A stretch of 42,565 nt of DNA from Candidatus Daviesbacteria bacterium (GCA_016195715.1 JACPZA010000006.1:1-42565), one strand, 5' to 3'. Counted from the stretch's first letter, positions 1-8,086 are shown. Program-made: numbers and translations. Notes: generated by a model not told the origin, from the letters alone.

Positions 1-851
1 ATCCTCATTACACACTTTTCGCCATCAACCACAGGAACTATGGAAACCCTAACATCAACTTCTTCTTTTTCCATATTCATCTGCAGTTTGCCATCTTGGG
101 CTTTTAGGTGCTCATCAGTCCGAAGCTTTGATAAAACTTTAATTCGGGTAATGACCTGATCGTGGAATTTTTTTGGTAAATTTAAAACATCATGTAATAC
201 TCCATCAATTCTAAATCTAACGCTGGTATCATTTTCTCTTGGTTCAATATGAATATCTGAGGCCTTATTGTCATAAGCGTAAGTAATTAATAAATCAACA
301 ATTTTAGAGATCGGTGCTTCACTTACTCCTTTATCAGCTTTCTCAATTTGCTCTTTTAAAAGTTCATCAAAAGCAGATGTTAGTTGCTTCTTATACAAAG
401 CCAGCGCATTATCTAGATCCCTCTCAGTTGCAAAATAGACTGTTATTTTTTCGCCGCTTTTTTTGGAGATAAATTCAATTGGATCTTTATTTTCTGGGTT
501 TGAAGTAGCTAGTTTGAGGCCATCCTTATTTTTTTCGAAGACAATAATTTTTTGTTTTCTGGCTACTATCTCAGGGACAATTTGTAATGTTTCATCTGGA
601 ATAGAAACTTTACTTAAAGAAATAAAAGGTAGTTTTAAAAAATCAGCGTACAGCTTGCCTAAATTTTCATCCGAAACCAAATCAAGTTCGATTAAAGCGT
701 CATAAAGGGAATTTTTTTGACTGGTGGCTTTTTCTAAAGCCGTTTTAAGCTGCTTTGCTTCTAAATATTGACCTTCTGAAAGTAATTTATATAAAATTTG
801 ATCTGGTATAGCTCCTTTATATCTGGTTGTGGGCAACTCACTAACAAGCAT
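1..851 (-). CDS. pilB: Type IV pilus assembly / type II secretion ATPase PilB/GspE, partial (C-terminus outside window)
   Basis: Hexameric ATPase that powers type IV pilus extension at the inner face of the membrane. Only the first ~283 residues are in the window; the gene runs off the left edge before the Walker A site. The N-terminal ~140 residues look like a MshEN-type domain (repeats around KLYADFLKLPFISLS). They are followed by the diagnostic start of the ATPase domain, with YDNKASDIHIEP, VRFRIDG and DVRVSIVP in the order expected for PilB/GspE. The ATG at 849-851 is the first start in frame. The gene lies downstream of, and on the same strand as, a response-regulator/kinase cluster, so it may share transcription with it (57 bp gap). 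PilB is more likely than GspE because CPR genomes usually carry pilus genes; the sequence alone does not decide. Confidence 0.9.
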   Translation of the reverse strand, partial: MLVSELPTTRYKGAIPDQILYKLLSEGQYLEAKQLKTALEKATSQKNSLYDALIELDLVSDENLGKLYADFLKLPFISLSKVSIPDETLQIVPEIVARKQKIIVFEKNKDGLKLATSNPENKDPIEFISKKSGEKITVYFATERDLDNALALYKKQLTSAFDELLKEQIEKADKGVSEAPISKIVDLLITYAYDNKASDIHIEPRENDTSVRFRIDGVLHDVLNLPKKFHDQVITRIKVLSKLRTDEHLKAQDGKLQMNMEKEEVDVRVSIVPVVDGEKCVMR

Positions 852-908
852 AATTTTAGTTTAACATATCAAAGAGTATATTGAAGTTTGGGAAAATTAG
901 TGAAGTCT

Positions 909-1274
909 TTAAGTAATTGCTTTATTAATTTTTTTAACTAATTCATCCATGGATAAATCACTTTTAATAATAAAATCAATCGCTCCAAGTTTAAGACCTT
1001 TTTCAATATCTTCTTTTTGTCCTAAATTTGAAGCAATAATAACAGGAATATTTTTGAGCCTTTCATCTTTTTTAATCTCTTGTAAAGCTGCAAAACCATC
1101 TTTTTTAGGCATTACTAAATCAAGTAAAATTAGATCTGGTATAAATTTATTCAAAGCCGCTAAAGCTTCTTCTCCATCTCCAACCATCATCACCTCAAAT
1201 CCAGCTTTAGTTAGCTTAATTCTATAAGCGTTGGCCAAAAATTTATCATCTTCAGCAACAAGAATTTTACTCAT
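909..1274 (-). CDS. Single-domain response regulator (CheY-like receiver)
   Basis: A stand-alone receiver domain of 121 residues with no output domain, so it probably acts by protein contact. It has the acidic pair at 9-10 (AEDD), the phospho-acceptor Asp52 in LILLDLVMP, the Ser/Thr position in VIIASNLG, and the conserved Lys in DFIIKSDLS. The start is ATG (1272-1274). It lies 5 bp downstream of a truncated receiver and upstream of pilB on the same strand. The context suggests control of pili or surface behaviour, but that is inferred from position only. Confidence 0.92.
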   Translation of the reverse strand: MSKILVAEDDKFLANAYRIKLTKAGFEVMMVGDGEEALAALNKFIPDLILLDLVMPKKDGFAALQEIKKDERLKNIPVIIASNLGQKEDIEKGLKLGAIDFIIKSDLSMDELVKKINKAIT

Positions 1275-1279
1275 AAAAA

Positions 1280-1582
1280 TTAACTGGCAGCGGTTGGCGA
1301 TTGAGGAGTAACATCTGGGTTTTGGGTAAAATCACGGATCATAGCAATAATCTCATCTAACCTGTGCTCTGCTTTTAAAATATACTTTTTGACCCCCAAG
1401 CCAAGCATAGTATGAACTTTTTCTGCACTAGCTGAGTTTGAAACTACTAAAACTGGGATATTTGCCCAGTTTGGGTTTTTTTTGATCTGTTGCATAAAAC
1501 TAAGTCCATTCATATCTTTTAGATACTGTCGGATTAGCTTTTGACATAATTTTAATTTAGCATAGATTAGATTGGTTGACAA
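1280..1582 (-). pseudogene. Remnant of a receiver-domain response regulator lacking its N-terminal half
   Basis: The C-terminal half is a clear receiver: DMNGLSFMQQIKK, then IPVLVVSNSAS, then KKYILKAEHRLDEII, matching helix 3 to helix 5. The first ~50 residues of a normal receiver are absent, including the acidic pair and the phospho-acceptor Asp. The open frame instead begins at a TTG (1580-1582) with an unrelated K/L-rich stretch. Another frame begins ATG at about 1534 with MSKANP, resembling a receiver start, but it stops after 15 codons. Only 27 bp separate it from the upstream kinase gene, so the missing half was probably lost by deletion. It could still be expressed as a phosphorylation-dead stub, which is less likely. 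Confidence 0.7.
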
Positions 1583-1609
1583 TCTTTTAACTATAGTTAA
1601 GAAAATATT

Positions 1610-2956
1610 TTAAGCATCTAAGGTTACTTCTCCAGCTTTAGCTACCATTCCAGATAAAGGTAGGCTAAACCAAAAAGTACTACCCTTGCCTTCTTCAGAT
1701 TGATACCAAACCTTTCCACCCGAAGACTCAACGATAGATTTCACTAAATACAGACCCAGTCCAGTCCCATCTGTTTCTATTTTAACTATATTATCAGCCC
1801 TAAAAAATTTCTGAAATATTTTTGATTGCTCCTCTTTAGGAATACCATAGCCTGTATCTGAAACTTGAGATATGATCTGATCACCTTTTTTTGAAATAAA
1901 CACCTGAATATCTCCTCCTGTTGGAGTATATTTAATCGCATTAGTCAACAAATTCATGTAAACTTGGCCTATCAGCTTTGGGTCTAAATTAATCTTGGGA
2001 AGATCATCATGAACGCTGATAATTAAATTCTGTTTTTTTTCTTGAGTTTTAGCTTTTAAATCATTAATAATCCCAGAAACCAATTCTTTTAAGTCAGTTA
2101 GCCTTGGGTCAATGATAATTCGACCTGATTCAATTCTAGATATATTCAAAAGGGAATTAACCAGTTGAATCATCCTTTCTGTTGAATCTGAAATATTTTT
2201 AGCAAATTCTTGCTGTTCACTGTTTAGCTCTCCAGCATCACCTCCAATTAACATCTCAGTAAACCATTTTATCGCAGATAGTGGAGTTCGCAGTTGATGA
2301 GAAGCTAGCGAAATAAACTCTGTTTTCATTCTATCAACTTCTTTTTCTTTAGTTATATCCCTGAGGATAACAATACCTCCTACTCTGGCGTTGTTTTCGA
2401 CGATTACTGTTGAACTCATCCGGATAATTCTCTTTTTACCATCAACTAAGTTAACTACAACATCAGTCTCCCATTTCTGACCATAAGTTAAAGATATGGA
2501 AAGTGGAAAGTTTTTTTTGGCGACAATTTGACCTTCTTCATTATAAAATTGAGTGAGATAAAAAATTGATTGTCCTATCACATTATGTATTGCTATCCCC
2601 AAAAGCTGTTTAGCCAATGCATTTATCAACATAACATTTCCGTTAACATCTGTAACAATCATCCCATCAATTATGCTATTTAAAATTGCTTCATCTTTAG
2701 CTTTTGCTATTTCAATCTCTTTAATTTTTTGAGCTAGTTGTTTGTTTTTTTCAATTTCTTTTTGTTCTAATCCTTGATAAGGTTCTGGCAGCTTATCAGC
2801 CATATTATTAAAGGCTAAACCTAGTTGACCTATCTCATCTTTAGAATTAACGCTGATTATTTTACTTAAATCATCTGAAGCAATTTGTTTTGAAGTTTCT
2901 GTTAAAGTTTTGATTGGCTTTATAAGCCTTGCTAGAAGTTTCAGGGTAGGTTTCAT
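1610..2956 (-). CDS. Histidine kinase (HAMP-PAS-HisKA-HATPase), apparently lacking its membrane sensor
   Basis: ATP-dependent autokinase that should phosphorylate a nearby receiver. Domain order: HAMP-like ~10-60 (LIKPIKTLTE...DEIGQLGLAFNNM), coiled-coil ~62-90, PAS ~90-200 ending GIVILRDITKEKE, H-box with His220 in SLASHQLRTPLS, N-box Asn339 in NLLTNAIKYTP, G1 DTGYGIP (~367-373) and G2 GTGLGLYL (~397-404). All catalytic motifs are intact. The ORF begins directly at the HAMP helix; an in-frame TAG lies five codons upstream, and no transmembrane segment can be read in the 149 bp before it. HAMP domains normally follow a membrane helix, so the 5' part (sensor plus TM) was probably lost. The product may be cytoplasmic and respond through its PAS domain. 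Confidence 0.88.
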   Translation of the reverse strand: MKPTLKLLARLIKPIKTLTETSKQIASDDLSKIISVNSKDEIGQLGLAFNNMADKLPEPYQGLEQKEIEKNKQLAQKIKEIEIAKAKDEAILNSIIDGMIVTDVNGNVMLINALAKQLLGIAIHNVIGQSIFYLTQFYNEEGQIVAKKNFPLSISLTYGQKWETDVVVNLVDGKKRIIRMSSTVIVENNARVGGIVILRDITKEKEVDRMKTEFISLASHQLRTPLSAIKWFTEMLIGGDAGELNSEQQEFAKNISDSTERMIQLVNSLLNISRIESGRIIIDPRLTDLKELVSGIINDLKAKTQEKKQNLIISVHDDLPKINLDPKLIGQVYMNLLTNAIKYTPTGGDIQVFISKKGDQIISQVSDTGYGIPKEEQSKIFQKFFRADNIVKIETDGTGLGLYLVKSIVESSGGKVWYQSEEGKGSTFWFSLPLSGMVAKAGEVTLDA

Positions 2957-3105
2957 CTTCAGGTCTAGCTAATATTGGAGTTCTTTAATAAACTTTGGCT
3001 CAATTAAAGAAATAGTTATAAGAATTATTTTCATTGGGCAGCTTCCTAGTCTCAGTTTCTCACAACAAGAACTTAAGGAGCAAGTGGTGAATTTAAATTA
3101 TAGAC

Positions 3106-3486
3106 TTAAGGATTTTGGAGTTTGATTTTGATTTTTTCCACTAAATCTTCTAATTTCCAATCTGCTTTGATTAGATAATCATGAACTCCAGCTTTTAAAC
3201 TCTCTTCCATTTTCTCAGCATCAGAAAGATTAGTTAAAATTATCACGTTAGCCTTTTGACCCCAATCATCCTCTCTTAATTTTTTAAGCATAGTTACTCC
3301 ATCCATTGTTGGCATGACAATATCTAGCAAAATTAAATCTGGATGTTCAGAAAGGGCAGAGCGTAAACCTTCTTCTCCATCAGATGCCATTTGGACTGAG
3401 AACCCTTCGTGAGTGAGTTTACCTATTAAGGCTTGCCTTAATATTTGTTCATCTTCAACGACTAAAATTTTTTTCTGATTTTCCAT
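3106..3486 (-). CDS. Single-domain response regulator (CheY-like receiver)
   Basis: A second stand-alone receiver of 126 residues, starting MENQKKILVVEDEQ. It has the acidic cluster in VVEDEQ, phospho-acceptor Asp55 in LILLDIVMP, Thr85 in IILTNLS and Lys107 in DYLIKADW. I chose the ATG at 3484-3486; a TTG eight codons upstream would only add a non-conserved tail. It lies upstream of the kinase on the same strand and is about half identical by eye to the receiver at 909-1274, so the cluster probably grew by duplication. No DNA-binding domain is present. Confidence 0.92.
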   Translation of the reverse strand: MENQKKILVVEDEQILRQALIGKLTHEGFSVQMASDGEEGLRSALSEHPDLILLDIVMPTMDGVTMLKKLREDDWGQKANVIILTNLSDAEKMEESLKAGVHDYLIKADWKLEDLVEKIKIKLQNP

Positions 3487-3567
3487 ATCTTGAGTTTTCT
3501 TGAGACACAATTAAATTTTTTGACCTTGTTTTTCAATCATATCATATTTAAGTTAAGTTTTGAGGAA

Positions 3568-3596
3568 AACAGCCCCTGTGCGCATCAGGAGCTGTT
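3568..3596 (-). terminator. Intrinsic terminator-like hairpin after the secreted-protein gene
   Basis: Eleven-base inverted repeat (arms 3568-3578 and 3586-3596, one G-T wobble, 7-nt loop). On the minus strand it is followed by TTTTCC. It lies 12 bp beyond the stop of the gene at 3609-3902 and insulates it from the response regulator. Confidence 0.7.
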
Positions 3597-3608
3597 AGCA
3601 GTTAGAAC

Positions 3609-3902
3609 TTATTTGACAGTTGGAAACTGCCCTGCATCTTCTTGAGCTTCTCTTTCTTTGCTCTCTCCTGCTTCATGAGCTGGGTCCTCATTTGGTTTAA
3701 ACTTACCATTTAGAGCTGGTGCATTGCTCATGCTACCACCAGAGTTTGGACTTTGAGTGTTCACAACTGGTGTAGTAGTCACTGTTTGAGCACTAGCTGA
3801 AATGGCATTGAAAATACTAGCTCCTCCAGCTGCTCCAACTAACATAGAAAGTGCCATTAAACCAGTCACAACAGTTTTTTTACCTAAGTTTTTTAGATTC
3901 AT
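3609..3902 (-). CDS. Small exported protein of unknown function
   Basis: 97 residues. The N-terminus (KK, then ~20 hydrophobic residues TGLMALSMLVGAAGGAS, then ISASAQ) reads as a Sec signal peptide with cleavage likely after the ASA-Q region (~residue 38). The mature part is short, polar and disordered-looking, with a charged tail (NEDPAHE, GESKEREAQEDAG). I do not recognise a named family. A strong Shine-Dalgarno (AAGGGGGTGAG) lies just before ATG 3902. It is transcribed divergently from the topoisomerase gene and has its own terminator, so it appears to be monocistronic. Confidence 0.75.
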   Translation of the reverse strand: MNLKNLGKKTVVTGLMALSMLVGAAGGASIFNAISASAQTVTTTPVVNTQSPNSGGSMSNAPALNGKFKPNEDPAHEAGESKEREAQEDAGQFPTVK

Positions 3903-3929
3903 TTTCTCACCCCCTTCCCGTAAAAGTAC

Positions 3930-3951
3930 TTTATCAACTTAACCTGATAAA
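3930..3951. promoter_or_regulatory. Inverted repeat in the divergent intergenic region
   Basis: Perfect 7-bp inverted repeat TTTATCA / TGATAAA separated by 8 nt, 27 bp before the start of the secreted-protein gene. It could be an operator or a 5' UTR hairpin. No confident promoter could be assigned to either flanking gene. Confidence 0.35.
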
Positions 3952-4023
3952 ACGCTTAAGAACTCCTCATTCTTTCGTACTCTCTGCTTGTTAAAAGATT
4001 AAAAAAAGAGTTAAGCTGAATTA

Positions 4024-5082
4024 ATGAATCTTTTAATTGATCCTCAGTTAAAAAAGCAGATTGAAGAGAAAGATTTGGTTTATGTTTCTGATAGATCTCC
4101 TGGTTTTTTTAGGCAGAAATTTGGAAAAAATTTTAAATATTATAACTTAGATGGCAAACTAATTAGAGAGTCTAAAGTTTTAGACAGGATTAGCAGTCTA
4201 GCTATTCCTCCTGCTTGGAAAGAGGTTTGGGTTTGTCCTAAAAAAAATGGTCATCTTCAGGCTACTGGGATTGATGATAAAGGTAGAAAGCAATATTTAT
4301 ATCACCCTGATTGGATCAAAATTTGTCAGCAAAATAAATTTTCTAAAATGGTAGATTTTGGTTTAAGTTTGCCCAAAATTAGAAATAAAATTAACTATGA
4401 TTTACAAATAAAAGATTTAGATAAAAGAAGAGTTTTAGCTACAGTTATTTGGCTTTTGGAGCATACTTTTATTAGAGTTGGCAATGAGGAATATTCTAGG
4501 GAAAATAACTCATTTGGACTAACTACTTTAAGAAATAAACACGTCAAAGTTTCGGGTGATGAAATAGTTTTTGATTTTATAGGTAAAAGTGGTGTCAAAA
4601 CTGTTTTAGAAATTAATAATAAAAAAATTGCTAAAACTATTAAAAAATGCATTGAACTGCCAGGTTATGAATTGTTTCGGTTTACTGATGAGGATGGAGA
4701 GAGGCATGTAGTGGATTCTGAGGATGTTAATCTGTTTTTAAAAGAGATTACAGGTGATGATTTTTCTGCTAAAGATTTTAGAACTTGGGGTGCAACTACT
4801 ATCTCTGCTGATAACTTTTATCATTTGGGTGAAGGCAAAGATAAAAACCAAATTGCTAAAAATATAGTTTCTACTGTTAAACAAGTAGCCAAACATTTGA
4901 ATAATACCGCATCAGTTTGCAGGGAGTATTATATTCACCCAAGTGTGATTCAAAGTTATAAACAAAAAACTCTAGTTCCCCACTTTGATTATTATGCTAA
5001 ATCCAAATCCACTAAACCAGGTCTCTATTGGTCTGAGTATGCATTGATAAAACTCCTGCAAAAACAATCTTTTAAGAATTAA
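4024..5082 (+). CDS. DNA topoisomerase IB (poxvirus/bacterial type)
   Basis: Relaxes supercoils by nicking one DNA strand through a 3'-phosphotyrosyl intermediate. 352 residues, the usual length for bacterial TopIB. The N-terminal domain (~1-100) contains IPPAWKEVWVCP and GHLQATGIDDKGRKQY. The catalytic domain contains Arg151 in FIRVGNEEY, Lys188 in FIGKSG, Arg253 in DFRTWGAT and Tyr303 in CREYYIHPSV, which is the nucleophile by comparison with bacterial TopIB proteins. Start ATG 4024 has no obvious Shine-Dalgarno. Its 3' end overlaps the convergent membrane-protein gene by 11 bp. Confidence 0.95.
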   Translation: MNLLIDPQLKKQIEEKDLVYVSDRSPGFFRQKFGKNFKYYNLDGKLIRESKVLDRISSLAIPPAWKEVWVCPKKNGHLQATGIDDKGRKQYLYHPDWIKICQQNKFSKMVDFGLSLPKIRNKINYDLQIKDLDKRRVLATVIWLLEHTFIRVGNEEYSRENNSFGLTTLRNKHVKVSGDEIVFDFIGKSGVKTVLEINNKKIAKTIKKCIELPGYELFRFTDEDGERHVVDSEDVNLFLKEITGDDFSAKDFRTWGATTISADNFYHLGEGKDKNQIAKNIVSTVKQVAKHLNNTASVCREYYIHPSVIQSYKQKTLVPHFDYYAKSKSTKPGLYWSEYALIKLLQKQSFKN

Positions 5083-5734
5083 TCCTGCAGTAATTTAAAT
5101 TAGGAATAAAATTTAGTAATCCCTTTTGGAAAGTTTGATGCACTATACATGGAAATAAATCGTGGCCAAATAGCATAAAGATAGCAAAAAGACCTAGCAT
5201 TAAACTTGCTAAGTTAAAAATATTTTGACTTATAAAACTAACTGTTAAGATGTGTTGGTGCTTTTTTGAGACAGATTGAAAAACTACCAGAAAGTTAAGT
5301 AAAACCGTTATTAAAGGTAAAATCAAAACCACGGTTAAAACTAATACACCCCAAAAAGGACTATTATAAAATGGTTTCATTAGCTCTCTACTGCCTGTTA
5401 GCAAAAATACAGAAGTATCAAGACTCATTAAGGTTATAAATGGCAAAAGTAAAATTAAACTAACCAAAAATATAAATCCATTTGCTCCTAAAACTGATTT
5501 TACATATTTAACTAAACCTAATTTATTTAAAAGCTCAAAATGTTGATCCAAAGTGCTTTTTATCACATCTAAAATTAAGTGAATCCAAAATCCTAAACTA
5601 ATATCTTTCTTTTTTTCTAACTCTTCTTGATATAAATCTTCAAAAAGTAATTTCATCTCACCTCCATACTCATTTCTATATGGCCTGGGATAAAAACTTA
5701 ATAATAGTTCATAAAATAATTTTGCAGTGCTCAT
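5072..5734 (-). CDS. Membrane protein paired with a PadR regulator
   Basis: 220 residues: a soluble N-terminal ~80 residues with a SFYPRPYRNEYGGEM signature like the permease-prefix segments seen next to PadR regulators, then hydrophobic segments at about 84-108, 130-155 and 163-185. The exact function is unknown. The start overlaps the stop of padR by 4 bp (ATGA), indicating translational coupling. Together they resemble the common PadR plus membrane-effector arrangement, so the regulator probably controls this gene as well as itself. Confidence 0.7.
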   Translation of the reverse strand: MSTAKLFYELLLSFYPRPYRNEYGGEMKLLFEDLYQEELEKKKDISLGFWIHLILDVIKSTLDQHFELLNKLGLVKYVKSVLGANGFIFLVSLILLLPFITLMSLDTSVFLLTGSRELMKPFYNSPFWGVLVLTVVLILPLITVLLNFLVVFQSVSKKHQHILTVSFISQNIFNLASLMLGLFAIFMLFGHDLFPCIVHQTFQKGLLNFIPNLNYCRINS

Positions 5735-6102
5735 AAAGCTAAATTTAATTCTATTTTTGGAAAAATATTAAAAGCTTTGGCAACTTTTAAAGCCTGAGAA
5801 AATCTTTCCAATTCTAAATTTAAAAACTTTCTACCTTTTTTGGTTAATTGATAGTATCTTCTCCTGTCCTCCGTAGCCTTGGCGAAGGAGGGTCTTACTT
5901 CAATGATTAATCCCTCCTCAACTAGTCTCTTAATGGCTCCATATAAAGTTCCTGGACCCAAATTTATTTTGCCTTTAGAATCCTCAGAAACTTTTTTCAT
6001 AATTTCATAACCATGTAATTTTTTAATACTTAGCGCTAAAAGAATGTGAAAAATAGCTGGGGTTAGTGGCTCATCTTTAGAAAACTGTTTTTGTTTACTC
6101 AT
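5731..6102 (-). CDS. PadR-family transcriptional repressor
   Basis: Winged-helix DNA-binding protein of 123 residues. PadR signature: AIFHILLALSIKKLHGYEIMKKV, then LGPGTLYGAIKRLVEEGLI, then RRRYYQLTKKGRKFL. Residues 71-79 (PSFAKATED) sit in the wing and are encoded by a palindromic insert (5868-5891) absent from ordinary PadR wings. I chose ATG 6102 (MSKQKQ) over the ATG three codons upstream because a -10 box lies 7 nt before it, which would make the transcript leaderless there. The palindrome in the promoter is a likely autoregulatory site. First gene of a two-gene operon. Confidence 0.9.
   Translation of the reverse strand: MSKQKQFSKDEPLTPAIFHILLALSIKKLHGYEIMKKVSEDSKGKINLGPGTLYGAIKRLVEEGLIIEVRPSFAKATEDRRRYYQLTKKGRKFLNLELERFSQALKVAKAFNIFPKIELNLAL
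5868..5891. repeat. In-frame palindromic mini-element inside padR
   Basis: Symmetric hairpin: CCTCC, GTA, GCC, TT, GGC, GAA, GGAGG (5-bp and 3-bp stems around a 3x3 internal loop). It is GC-rich in an AT-rich gene and is translated as SFAKATED on the minus strand. The size and in-frame position suggest a mobile palindromic element. Confidence 0.65.
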
Positions 6103-6139
6103 TAAAACCATTATATATCGATTATCGATATATTGTCAA
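6103..6139 (-). promoter_or_regulatory. padR promoter with embedded operator
   Basis: On the minus strand: -35 TTGACA (6134-6139), 18-bp spacer, -10 TATAAT (6110-6115). A 21-bp palindrome (arms ATATATCGAT and ATCGATATAT around one central base, 6113-6133) fills the spacer. A repressor bound there would block RNA polymerase. The predicted start of transcription coincides with ATG 6102. Confidence 0.8.
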
Positions 6140-6243
6140 TAGATATATTAACCTAAGTTAAAAAATAAATGCTTTAGTTTTTGCCCATGGATTTCTTCAC
6201 TCACCCACTAGATAAAATCAAGAATATTTTAGAAAGATTATGG

Positions 6244-6801
6244 CTAAGATTTACCAGTTAAAAGAGCATCTATAATATCATGAGGCAGCGCAGCAGCACT
6301 AAGAAGTGCTTTTCTAACTATTCCCCCTGCCTCAGAGCCAATTTCATCAGCAGCTTTTAAACTTCCCATTACTGCATCTTTGGCCAGTTCACCTGTATCT
6401 GCTCCTATATCATGAGCTGCTTTAATGGCCCCTTCTACTGCAGAAACAGCTGCTTCACCAACATCTCCACCTACGCTTGAAACGCCTTTAACTGCTCCAT
6501 GAGCTGCCTGGGTGGCAGTCAAACTAACGTCACCGCCAACTTCTTTTACTCCCTCAATTGCTCCAGCAACTAAACCGGTTGCGGCCTGAGTTACTGACAC
6601 ACCGGTACTAGAGGCAACACTAACTCCCTCCAATACCACTTTACTGGCTGTATCAAGTGAAGTATTAGCGACATCCCCTCCTGCTTGAATAGTTTTGACT
6701 ACAGTATCTTTAGCAACATTACGAGTTGTAGCTACTACATCCCCCACGCCGGAAACTAAAGACGAAAGTGCACTAGATAAATCTTCGCTGATATTGGCCA
6801 T
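6244..6801 (-). CDS. Ala/Gly/Val-rich repeat protein (phasin/LEA-like), unknown function
   Basis: 185 residues built from imperfect repeats such as VGGDV..AA..AV.GA and IGADTGELAKDAV, spaced about 20-25 residues. The pattern should give long amphipathic helices with small side chains, as in phasins, apolipoprotein-like or LEA proteins that coat surfaces or membranes. No signal peptide, catalytic motif or TM helix is evident. I chose ATG 6801 (MANISEDL); a TTG one codon upstream is less likely. It stands alone between padR and the glycerate-kinase-like gene. The function is unknown. Confidence 0.65.
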   Translation of the reverse strand: MANISEDLSSALSSLVSGVGDVVATTRNVAKDTVVKTIQAGGDVANTSLDTASKVVLEGVSVASSTGVSVTQAATGLVAGAIEGVKEVGGDVSLTATQAAHGAVKGVSSVGGDVGEAAVSAVEGAIKAAHDIGADTGELAKDAVMGSLKAADEIGSEAGGIVRKALLSAAALPHDIIDALLTGKS

Positions 6802-6845
6802 CAAAATCTACTATAAGTGCGCTAACGGTAACTTGTCAAGCTTTT

Positions 6846-7748
6846 TTAAAAAGACTTAACTTCTCCTACTGAGTGATCATCATTAATAATTACTACCTGT
6901 TGAGTATGGATAGAATCTTCTGCTAGATTTTTGATATGAATTGCTGGATGAACTGAGCGCCAGAAATAATAGACAAACTCTTTAATTTGTTCTTTACTCA
7001 TTCCTTCTCCTTTTGCCCTTAAAACATCTTCTGCTTGATCTCTCCATTGCAAAGAGATCTGATAATTTTTAACGTATAAAACATTCATAAAATCCACTAA
7101 ATCCCAAAGTAATTCATAATCTTTTAATTTAATATTTATATCTTTGGCAAATCGAATGTGCTCAGGACTGTCAAGGGCTGGAAGTCCTGATTCAAATATT
7201 GATTCATCTTCTACACTTCTTGCTCCAAGCATCCAACCATCATAAAAAATGAAGTCTGGCTTTTCTAAAAAAGTTTTAAAGCCTACTCTATCTCCATCTC
7301 CATGCTCTGCTCCTTTATCATATTTTGGAATTAAAACTTCCTGACCATTTTGCATAGTTTTTAAATCTGTTAGATTTTTGATAGCTAGTGGAATATCATG
7401 GGTAACTCCCCTTCTAATATACCTTGGATCCTTACTTCTTAGTTCATTCAACTCTTTGTGAGTTAAGTAATGGTCATCAATTGATAAACTGATTGTTGAA
7501 TACCCAAGCTTTTTTAATAATATTTCTAAAATTTCTCCTTGGGTAGTTTTGCCAGCACCTTGAATTGCAGAAATTCCAACTATTAATCCATCTAAGGAGT
7601 TCTTAAGCTGTTTTAAATCAATTAATTTTTTAGCAAATGGTAGAAAATATCTTTTTAAATCTTTTTTAAAATTTTCTTTTGAGACTTCTGGTCTTTTACT
7701 AAAAAACTCATCAAAAATTGCTAAATCTTTCTCTAAATCAAAATCCAT
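6846..7748 (-). CDS. P-loop kinase related to plant-type D-glycerate 3-kinase
   Basis: 300 residues. Walker A GISAIQGAGKTT (~58-69), SIDDHYLT (~89-95), RRGVTHD (~111-117), LIPKYDKGA (~138-146) and FYDGWMLGARS (~167-177) occur in the order seen in plant/fungal-type glycerate kinases and related uridine-kinase-like proteins. The likely reaction is ATP-dependent phosphorylation of D-glycerate, giving 3-phosphoglycerate; the substrate is inferred from the family. ATG 7748 is preceded by a -10 box TATAAT at 7758-7763, leaving only 2-3 nt of leader. No pathway partner is adjacent, although glyA lies ~33 kb away. Confidence 0.75.
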   Translation of the reverse strand: MDFDLEKDLAIFDEFFSKRPEVSKENFKKDLKRYFLPFAKKLIDLKQLKNSLDGLIVGISAIQGAGKTTQGEILEILLKKLGYSTISLSIDDHYLTHKELNELRSKDPRYIRRGVTHDIPLAIKNLTDLKTMQNGQEVLIPKYDKGAEHGDGDRVGFKTFLEKPDFIFYDGWMLGARSVEDESIFESGLPALDSPEHIRFAKDINIKLKDYELLWDLVDFMNVLYVKNYQISLQWRDQAEDVLRAKGEGMSKEQIKEFVYYFWRSVHPAIHIKNLAEDSIHTQQVVIINDDHSVGEVKSF

Positions 7749-7824
7749 TTAGATAAGATTATAATTTGCTTCCACAAATTTCAAGCTCTGCTTATAACTT
7801 ATATTTTTACATATAGTTACTTCA

Positions 7825-7870
7825 CAAGTAAGTTATTTACTTGCTACAAAGTTAGGTATACATTCAAATT
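7825..7870 (+). promoter_or_regulatory. Promoter/operator region of the 71-aa orphan gene
   Basis: A -10 box TATACA (7857-7862) lies 8 nt before the ATG. A perfect 7-bp inverted repeat CAAGTAA / TTACTTG (7825-7843, 5-nt spacer) covers the -35 area and could be an operator. The -35 itself is weak (TATTTA or TTATTT). Confidence 0.5.
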
Positions 7871-8086
7871 ATGCCATACGAAACATTAAGACTATATTCT
7901 AGGGAAGACGTTCCTCCAGGTGGTTATTTTAGTGAAAGAGCGGGTAGGGTGGTTTGTCCTGAAGAGATTGCTTTACATAATGCTCAAAGACCTAGTGCTA
8001 GACCATTAGGAACACACAATAAATCCTTTTTAACTCATCTTTTAGGTACAGTTTCAGATATATTTGTACGTGTTGTTAAGCTATAA
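7871..8086 (+). CDS. Hypothetical protein, 71 aa, arginine-rich
   Basis: Not recognised. The sequence is polar, with SREDVPPGGYFSERAGRVVCPEE in the first half and a mildly hydrophobic C-terminus (FLTHLLGTVSDIFVRVVKL). It has 7 Arg against 2 Lys, unlike its lysine-rich neighbours. A promoter-like -10 at 7857-7862 and a palindrome after the stop support a real gene. Apparently leaderless and monocistronic. Confidence 0.55.
   Translation: MPYETLRLYSREDVPPGGYFSERAGRVVCPEEIALHNAQRPSARPLGTHNKSFLTHLLGTVSDIFVRVVKL

Noticed and set aside
463-705. Plus-strand ORF of 80 aa
   Set aside because: Antisense shadow inside pilB; the minus-strand frame carries the clear PilB motifs.
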